From contig CP000875.1 of the NCBI GenBank assembly GCA_000018565.1, positions 4,169,199-4,233,198 of the forward strand: a stretch of DNA of 64,000 nucleotides, in the 5' to 3' direction. A program made the translations under genes and the position numbers. The number at the start of each line of letters is the position of its first letter. Positions within the stretch are counted from its first letter, which is position 1. This stretch comes from Herpetosiphon aurantiacus DSM 785 (GTDB lineage: Bacteria; Chloroflexota; Chloroflexia; Chloroflexales; Herpetosiphonaceae). Of the stretch, positions 58,929 to 64,000 are shown one piece after another. The notes below the pieces were generated by a model, which saw nothing but the letters and a program-made list of their open reading frames with translations, made no database searches and was not told where the DNA came from.

Positions 58929-60977
58929 ATGCAGATCGATTCCCAGCATTTAACCCAAGCCAATCAATCAACTTGGCAACGCTATCAAACGGTTATCGCC
59001 AGCCTTAGTGCAGGGGTAGCCATCCTGCTTGCATTGTTCAGCTTTGGCCTTGCTGCAAGCTTCGACTGGCTCGTAGCTAATGCTCAACCAATTATTGGCT
59101 TTGGTAGCTTTGTGCTTTTGGTGATTGGGCTACCTGGCTGGGCTACAATTCGCTGGCTTACCCCGCAGCATGTGCTCACTCGCAGCGAGCGTTGGGCTTT
59201 GAGCTGGGCCGTGGGCATTGCCTTACCACCAATTTTATTCAATCTCTTTCACATCGTAGGCCTATCAATTAATCGTTGGGTTGTGGTTGGCTATGCGTTG
59301 CTTGGGCTATTGTTGACAATCTGGCCTGAGCCACGGTCAGCTTGGAATACCCGCCTTGCCCAACTCAAACAAATCCGCATCAGCAGCCATGCCTGGATCT
59401 TGCTGAGCATCACGCTAGTCAGTATCCTTCAGCGTTTGTTGGCTGTACGCGAATTGAGCGTAGCCCAGTGGAACGATGCCTATCACCATACGATCATCAC
59501 CCAACTTTTTTTAGATCATGGTGGTATTTTTGAGACATGGCAGCCCTATGCTGATTTAAACACCTTCAGCTACCACTATGGGTTTCATGCCAATAGCGCC
59601 TTTTTGGCATGGTGGAGCCAACTGCCCGCCACCACTAGCGTGCTCTACACAGGTCAACTGCTGGGCATTGCCACCGGCGTGATGGCCTATTTACTGGGCC
59701 GTCGCTTGAGCAATCGGCCAAGTGTGGGCTTAATCGCCTTTGGCTTGACCAGCTTCTACAACCTCATGCCCGCATATTATGTCAATTGGAGCCGTTTTAC
59801 CCAATTGATTGGCCAAGTTATTTTAGTAGGCTTGGTGGTCATTTGGCTGCTAGTGTTGGAATATCCACAGTTTAGTTGGAAATTGGTTGGTCTCGCCAGC
59901 GTGCTAACGACAAGTTTGCTGCTGACTCATTATTTAGTCACGATATTTGCGGTGGTTATGGTTGGTTTCGGCATTTTAGCCTTATTAGCCCGCCAGCCAA
60001 GCTTAACCAATTTGAAGCAAATCAGCTTACGTGCAACAGCAATTAGCCTTGCAAGCGCTCTGATCGCAGCACCATGGCTGTATACCATTATTCAAAGTAA
60101 ACTTACGGCGATTGCCCGTAACTATGTGACTGGTTATAGCGTTGGCTATGCCACAACGGTAGCAACCCTCGACCAAATTGTGCCAACCTATATTAAAGCT
60201 CCAATTATGCTGTTGGCCGTTGTCGGGATTTGGTTGGCTTGTGCCCAACGGGCTTGGCGTATGCTGTTACTGGTGGTTTGGAGCCTTGGGCTTCAGATTT
60301 TGGCAGTGCCCTATGTCTTTAACTTACCAATTAGCGGCATTATTAGCGGATTCGCCGTTTCAATTATGCTCTATCTGACGCTGATTCCATTAGCAGCCTA
60401 TCCCTTGGGCCTTGTGCTGGAGCGCTTTAACCAGCAATGGTATGTCAAAGGCTTGGCTCTGATCGGCTTATATGGGCTGATTGTGTGGTCTACACCATGG
60501 CAAACTGCGATTGTCAACGAGCAAAATCGTTTATTGACACGGGCTGATGAGCAAGCGATGCACTGGATTCGCACTACAACTGAGTCAGAAGCTCGCTTTC
60601 TGATTAATGGACTTTTTAGCTATGGCGATGCATTAATTATTGCCGATGATGGTGGCATGTGGATTCCCTTCCTGACTGGTCGCCAAACTACCATTCCACC
60701 ACTGACCTATGGCTCGGAAAAAGCGATTAATCCGCAACTTGATCGCGAAGTCTACGCCTTATACGATGCATTACGCACCACCAACCTAGAGACTGCCGCA
60801 GGCCTTGCCTTGCTGCAACAGCATCAGGTTGATTATATTTATACTGGGCCGCATATGGGCAAAAATGCTCAAAAAATTCAACTCAACACCCAAGCACTCC
60901 GCTATCGTCCTGAACAATTTCCAATTGTCTACGAGCGCGATGGAGTGGTGATTTTTGCAGTAAAGGCGCAACAATGA
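58929..60977 (+). CDS. GT-C-like polytopic membrane protein
   Basis: A 682-residue protein with about 13-14 membrane helices and a C-terminal soluble domain of about 150 residues. An early outer loop has QWNDAYHHTIITQLFLDHGG (Asp and His residues as in GT-C glycosyltransferases) followed by TFSYHYGFHANS. It probably uses a polyprenyl-linked sugar. The ATG at 58929 has AAAGG nine bases upstream. It is the first gene of the operon; the next gene overlaps its stop by four bases. Confidence 0.75.
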   Translation: MQIDSQHLTQANQSTWQRYQTVIASLSAGVAILLALFSFGLAASFDWLVANAQPIIGFGSFVLLVIGLPGWATIRWLTPQHVLTRSERWALSWAVGIALPPILFNLFHIVGLSINRWVVVGYALLGLLLTIWPEPRSAWNTRLAQLKQIRISSHAWILLSITLVSILQRLLAVRELSVAQWNDAYHHTIITQLFLDHGGIFETWQPYADLNTFSYHYGFHANSAFLAWWSQLPATTSVLYTGQLLGIATGVMAYLLGRRLSNRPSVGLIAFGLTSFYNLMPAYYVNWSRFTQLIGQVILVGLVVIWLLVLEYPQFSWKLVGLASVLTTSLLLTHYLVTIFAVVMVGFGILALLARQPSLTNLKQISLRATAISLASALIAAPWLYTIIQSKLTAIARNYVTGYSVGYATTVATLDQIVPTYIKAPIMLLAVVGIWLACAQRAWRMLLLVVWSLGLQILAVPYVFNLPISGIISGFAVSIMLYLTLIPLAAYPLGLVLERFNQQWYVKGLALIGLYGLIVWSTPWQTAIVNEQNRLLTRADEQAMHWIRTTTESEARFLINGLFSYGDALIIADDGGMWIPFLTGRQTTIPPLTYGSEKAINPQLDREVYALYDALRTTNLETAAGLALLQQHQVDYIYTGPHMGKNAQKIQLNTQALRYRPEQFPIVYERDGVVIFAVKAQQ

Positions 60978-62119
60978 AACTATGTGTGGTTGGACCAACC
61001 TATCCCTACCGTGGGGGGATTGCTCATTACACCACGCTGTTGGTCAAACATTTGCGCGAAGTTGGCCATCATGTACGATTTTATTCGTATACCCGCCAAT
61101 ATCCGCGCTGGCTTTTCCCTGGTAAAACCGATAAAGACCCCAGTGCTACGCCGTTGCGGGTCGAATGCGAATATGTGCTTGACCCTACCAACCCAATTAC
61201 CTGGTGGCGCTTGTGCCGCAAAATTCGCGCCGATAATCCAGATTTGGTGGTATTGCAATGGTGGGTTCCCTACTGGACACCTTCGCTCAGCTATATTTCG
61301 CGCTGGCTGAAAAAACACACCAAAGCCAAAATTGTCTATATTTGCCACAATGTCATGCCCCACGATGGCGGTGGCTTTTTGGATCGGCGCATGGCTTCAA
61401 CGGTGCTCAAACAGGGCGATGCCTTGATTGTGCATAGCGACCAAGATTTGCATCGTGCCCAAGCATTGTTGCCGCAAGCAGCTGTGCTTAAATCGCAACT
61501 GCCAACCTTTGAAGAAGTTGCCAAGCATACCGATTCGGCGGCAATTGAGCGCTTGCGTGGCCAACTTGGCATCTCCAGCGATCACGATATTTTGCTATTT
61601 TTTGGCTTTATACGGCCTTACAAAGGCTTAGAATATTTGATTCAAGCCTTGCCGTTGGTGGTGCAAGAGCGGCCTGTGCATTTGCTGGTGGTTGGCGAGT
61701 TTTGGGCTTCGCCAGAGTTTTATCAGCGCTATACCCGCGAATATGGGGTTGAAGCCAATGTCACCTTTGTCAATCGCTATGTGCCCAACGAAGAGCTTGG
61801 CCCCTATTTCGATTTAGCCGATGTGGTCGTGCTACCGTACATTTCGGCGACCCAAAGCGCGGTCGTGCAATTGGCCTTTGGGCTAGGCAAGCCGGTCATC
61901 ACCACGCGGGTTGGCGGTTTGCACGAAGTTGTGCGCGATGGCGTGAATGGCTTAGTCGTGCCGCCACAGGATGAAGTTGCCCTAGCCAAAGCGATTCTGC
62001 GCTATTTTCAGGCTGAATTAAAAGCCCCGATGACTGCCGCCGTCCACGCTGAACGCGGCCAACAATTGCATGGCTGGGAACATCTGATCAATTGCCTTGA
62101 ACGAATTGGGGCCAAATAA
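60974..62119 (+). CDS. Glycosyltransferase family 4 (first)
   Basis: The 381-residue GT4 enzyme starts KLCVVGPTYPYRGGIAHYT, a GT-B N-terminal domain with the glycine-rich acceptor loop. The C-terminal domain has LLFFGFIRPYKGLEYLIQAL and ADVVVLPYISATQSAVVQLA, with the E/S-rich donor-binding segment shifted to an SATQSAV form. It adds a sugar to a lipid-linked glycan; donor unknown. It overlaps the previous stop (ATGA) and the next start (TAATG). Confidence 0.9.
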   Translation: MKLCVVGPTYPYRGGIAHYTTLLVKHLREVGHHVRFYSYTRQYPRWLFPGKTDKDPSATPLRVECEYVLDPTNPITWWRLCRKIRADNPDLVVLQWWVPYWTPSLSYISRWLKKHTKAKIVYICHNVMPHDGGGFLDRRMASTVLKQGDALIVHSDQDLHRAQALLPQAAVLKSQLPTFEEVAKHTDSAAIERLRGQLGISSDHDILLFFGFIRPYKGLEYLIQALPLVVQERPVHLLVVGEFWASPEFYQRYTREYGVEANVTFVNRYVPNEELGPYFDLADVVVLPYISATQSAVVQLAFGLGKPVITTRVGGLHEVVRDGVNGLVVPPQDEVALAKAILRYFQAELKAPMTAAVHAERGQQLHGWEHLINCLERIGAK

Positions 62120-63348
62120 TGCGGCGGGTCGTTTTTCTGATCACGATGGGTATTGAACGACCTTCGGGTCAGCGCTACTTTAATCTGGCCAAGGAATTGG
62201 TGCGCCAAGGCGATCAGGTACGCATCTTGGCCTTGCACCCCGATTTAGAACAATGTCAACAACGCCGCTTTGTGCAGGATGGAGTTGAAATTTGGTATGT
62301 TGGCCAGATGCACTCGCGCAAACGCCATGGCGAGGTACTGCCATTTTCACCCTTGCAGTTGCTAGCGGTCTTGATTCGTGCCACATTAGGCATGCTGTGG
62401 GCCATTCTCTGCTCGCCCGCTGAGATTTACCACCTTGGCAAACCACAACCTGTCAATGGTTTGGCGGCGATTTTGGGGGTGTTGTTGGGGCGTGGTCAAC
62501 GCTTTTGGGTCGATTGCGACGATGATGAAGTTGGTAGCAATCGCCTGACCAACCAAGCGCAGCGTATGGTGTTTGGCTTTTGGCAATGGCTCTTGCCGCG
62601 TTTAGCCCAAGGCGTAACCGTCAATACCCAAGCCTTAGCGGCGCGAATGCTTGCTGCGCGGGTTGCCAACATTGTCTATGTGCCCAACGGCGTTGATTTG
62701 AGCTTGTTCCAAGCGCCAGAGCCAGCAGTTTTGGCAGGCTTGCGCACAAGTTTAGGTTTGGATGGAATGCAGGTGATCGCCTATGTTGGCACAATCGCCC
62801 TGCACAACCACCCAATCAACCTTTTGCTCGAAGCCTTTGATCAACAATTAAAGCATGATCCTCTGATTCGACTGGTGCTCGTTGGTGGCGGCGAAGATCT
62901 GGGTTATGTTCAAACTTGGATTCGCGACCATGGCTACCACGATCGCATCTTCTGTCTTGGGCATCAAGATCGGCGCAGCATTCCCATGTGGATGGCGCTT
63001 GCCAATGTGACGGTTGATCCAGTGTATGATGATATGGTGGCACAAGCCCGTTCGCCCTTGAAGCTGTTTGAAAGCTTGGCCTTGGGAATTCCCCCAGTTA
63101 CTGGCGATGTTGGCGATCGGCGGCTTGTCTTGAATTTTGCTGCTGATCGGTTGATCGCTCCGGCTGGTGATGCATTGGCGTTAGCTCAAACCCTGCAAGC
63201 TGTGCTAGCAACCTGGAGTACAACTAATCGCCAAGCCTGCTTTGAACGAGCGACTGACTATGCATGGTCGGCGTTGGCGCTACGTTGGCGAGCAGGCTAC
63301 GAGGAATCTTATGCGAACCAGGCACTTGACTCAACCTCAACCAAATAG
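62119..63348 (+). CDS. Glycosyltransferase family 4 (second)
   Basis: A 409-residue GT-B enzyme beginning RRVVFLITMGIERPSGQRY. It has a hydrophobic middle (RATLGMLWAILCSPAEIYHLG), VYVPNGVDLSLF before the second domain, and AYVGTIALHNHPINLLLEAF; the late segment SPLKLFESLALGIPPVTGDVGD is the donor-binding ExxxxGxP region. Donor and acceptor are unknown. It starts one base inside the previous stop and ends 11 bases before the flippase gene. Confidence 0.9.
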   Translation: MRRVVFLITMGIERPSGQRYFNLAKELVRQGDQVRILALHPDLEQCQQRRFVQDGVEIWYVGQMHSRKRHGEVLPFSPLQLLAVLIRATLGMLWAILCSPAEIYHLGKPQPVNGLAAILGVLLGRGQRFWVDCDDDEVGSNRLTNQAQRMVFGFWQWLLPRLAQGVTVNTQALAARMLAARVANIVYVPNGVDLSLFQAPEPAVLAGLRTSLGLDGMQVIAYVGTIALHNHPINLLLEAFDQQLKHDPLIRLVLVGGGEDLGYVQTWIRDHGYHDRIFCLGHQDRRSIPMWMALANVTVDPVYDDMVAQARSPLKLFESLALGIPPVTGDVGDRRLVLNFAADRLIAPAGDALALAQTLQAVLATWSTTNRQACFERATDYAWSALALRWRAGYEESYANQALDSTSTK

Positions 63349-63359
63349 CGAGTTTGGCA

Positions 63360-64000
63360 ATGATTAAGGAATCTACGCCAACGCAAGCCAGTGTGGCCGA
63401 AGCCCCTGCCCCTGCCAAATTGCCACGCGCTCGGCTTTTTCAGATCAGCTTTGGGGTTGGCGGGGTCATGCTGGCGCGGGTGTTGGGGATTTTCACCCAA
63501 ATTATTTTGGCACGACGCTTGGGTGCTGAGCAATATGGCTTGTTTAACTCGCTGTATGCCTTGCTCAACCCACTGATTATTTTAGCCAACCTAGGCTTGG
63601 ATAATTGGCTATTGCGTCAAAGCACGGATCGTACAAAGCTCAACAAATCGGTAAGTCGGGTGTTTGCCTTACGGGGGTTTGTGCTGGCAGGCCTGTTATT
63701 GGCCGCTGCACCATTTGTCAGTATGCGCAGCCCTGAATTTACCCCGCACCTCATTGCCTTGGCTTGTGCCGGAATTATTGGCGATTTATTGGTAGGCACC
63801 GCTGATACCGCCTTGCGAGCCTCAATTCAAGTGCTCAAAGCCTCAAGTTTGCAAATTGTGGTTGCGCTAAGTTTGTTTGTGCCGATTTGGTTTACCCCCA
63901 ACTTGCCATTTTCCACCGTGGTGATCTATCGTTGTATCGCGGTAGCCTTGGGCTTTGGCCTGAGTGTCTACTACTTGCATGGCATTTTGCGCTGGGTTTG
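63360..64000 (+). CDS. Polysaccharide flippase (Wzx/MATE-like), N-terminal part
   Basis: An open frame runs from the ATG at 63360 off the end of the window. After an Ala/Pro-rich start it has SFGVGGVMLARVLGIFTQII and ARRLGAEQYGLFNSLYALLN, the usual first helices of oligosaccharide flippases, then further helices near residues 105-120 and 160-200. It should carry the lipid-linked glycan across the membrane. It is the fourth gene of the polysaccharide operon. No strong ribosome site is visible, so translation may be coupled to the preceding gene. Confidence 0.85.
   Translation, partial: MIKESTPTQASVAEAPAPAKLPRARLFQISFGVGGVMLARVLGIFTQIILARRLGAEQYGLFNSLYALLNPLIILANLGLDNWLLRQSTDRTKLNKSVSRVFALRGFVLAGLLLAAAPFVSMRSPEFTPHLIALACAGIIGDLLVGTADTALRASIQVLKASSLQIVVALSLFVPIWFTPNLPFSTVVIYRCIAVALGFGLSVYYLHGILRWV

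Overview
The window looks like a chromosomal segment of a filamentous Chloroflexi bacterium, most likely Herpetosiphon or a close relative. This is judged from gene content and protein style, not from a search. The signs are a LysW-carrier lysine pathway, a GerMN protein with an N-terminal Cys/His domain of the kind I associate with Chloroflexi, Pro/Thr-rich lipoproteins, a deoxyhypusine-synthase-like protein in a bacterial context, about 50% GC, and many short intergenic repeats. About 54 protein genes are supported; no tRNA, rRNA or CRISPR array was seen.

Layout. 1-7333: alpha-aminoadipate lysine pathway (homoaconitase large-subunit tail and small subunit, homoisocitrate dehydrogenase, LysW, X, Y, Z, J, K), all on the plus strand and interrupted twice by repeat clusters. 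7334-15000: VOC protein, MscL, a lipoprotein, a GNAT/nucleotidyltransferase pair, a sortase, a coiled-coil membrane protein, an LEA-like 11-mer repeat protein and a HEAT-SH3 membrane protein. 15100-21500: recN, a large Wzy/TPR membrane protein and a WecA/MraY-type transferase. 21559-28342: zinc-ribbon protein, Nudix-MazG fusion, a 60-residue membrane protein with a LexA-like operator, a complete 1955-bp insertion sequence, membrane proteins, an ABC-2 permease and a Nudix hydrolase. 28787-32773: an SDR gene, then an arsenic operon made of an ArsR-ArsC fusion, an ArsJ-type GAPDH and ArsJ. 32879-37286: small LEA-like protein, cysK, and a cation antiporter/RCK pair. 37274-46346: two paralogous membrane lipoproteins, a secreted metallopeptidase, histidine kinase, SEC-C protein, LuxR-Kelch transmembrane regulator and phosphoesterase. 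46444-52512: GerMN protein, Tex, the DHS-like protein and a small orphan with a long non-coding leader. 52568-58810: acyl-CoA ligase, MFS transporter, an ABC-F gene with a candidate leader peptide, and birA. 58929-64000: start of a polysaccharide operon (GT-C-like protein, two GT4 enzymes, flippase) behind a strong promoter carrying a CRP-like palindrome.

How it fits together. The lysine genes carry out most of one pathway on the LysW carrier protein. The arsenic operon combines arsenate reduction with arsenate export through 1-arseno-3-phosphoglycerate. The Wzy, WecA-type and terminal glycosyltransferase genes point to surface polysaccharide synthesis.

Most notable signals. (1) A leader ORF and hairpin at 56281-56424 have the layout of a translational attenuator for the ABC-F gene. 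(2) A GAAC-N4-GTTC operator overlies the start of the small membrane-protein transcript, and the insertion sequence sits in the loop of that gene's terminal hairpin, with an 8-bp duplication. (3) The intergenic gaps are built from a small set of recurring modules plus a MITE-like family. (4) A perfect TGTGA-N6-TCACA palindrome follows the polysaccharide promoter. (5) Several fusions and degenerate proteins stand out: an RCK channel-like protein without a selectivity filter, the ArsR-ArsC fusion with a reduced sensor motif, and a LuxR-TM-Kelch protein. Promoter, operator and hairpin calls were made by eye.
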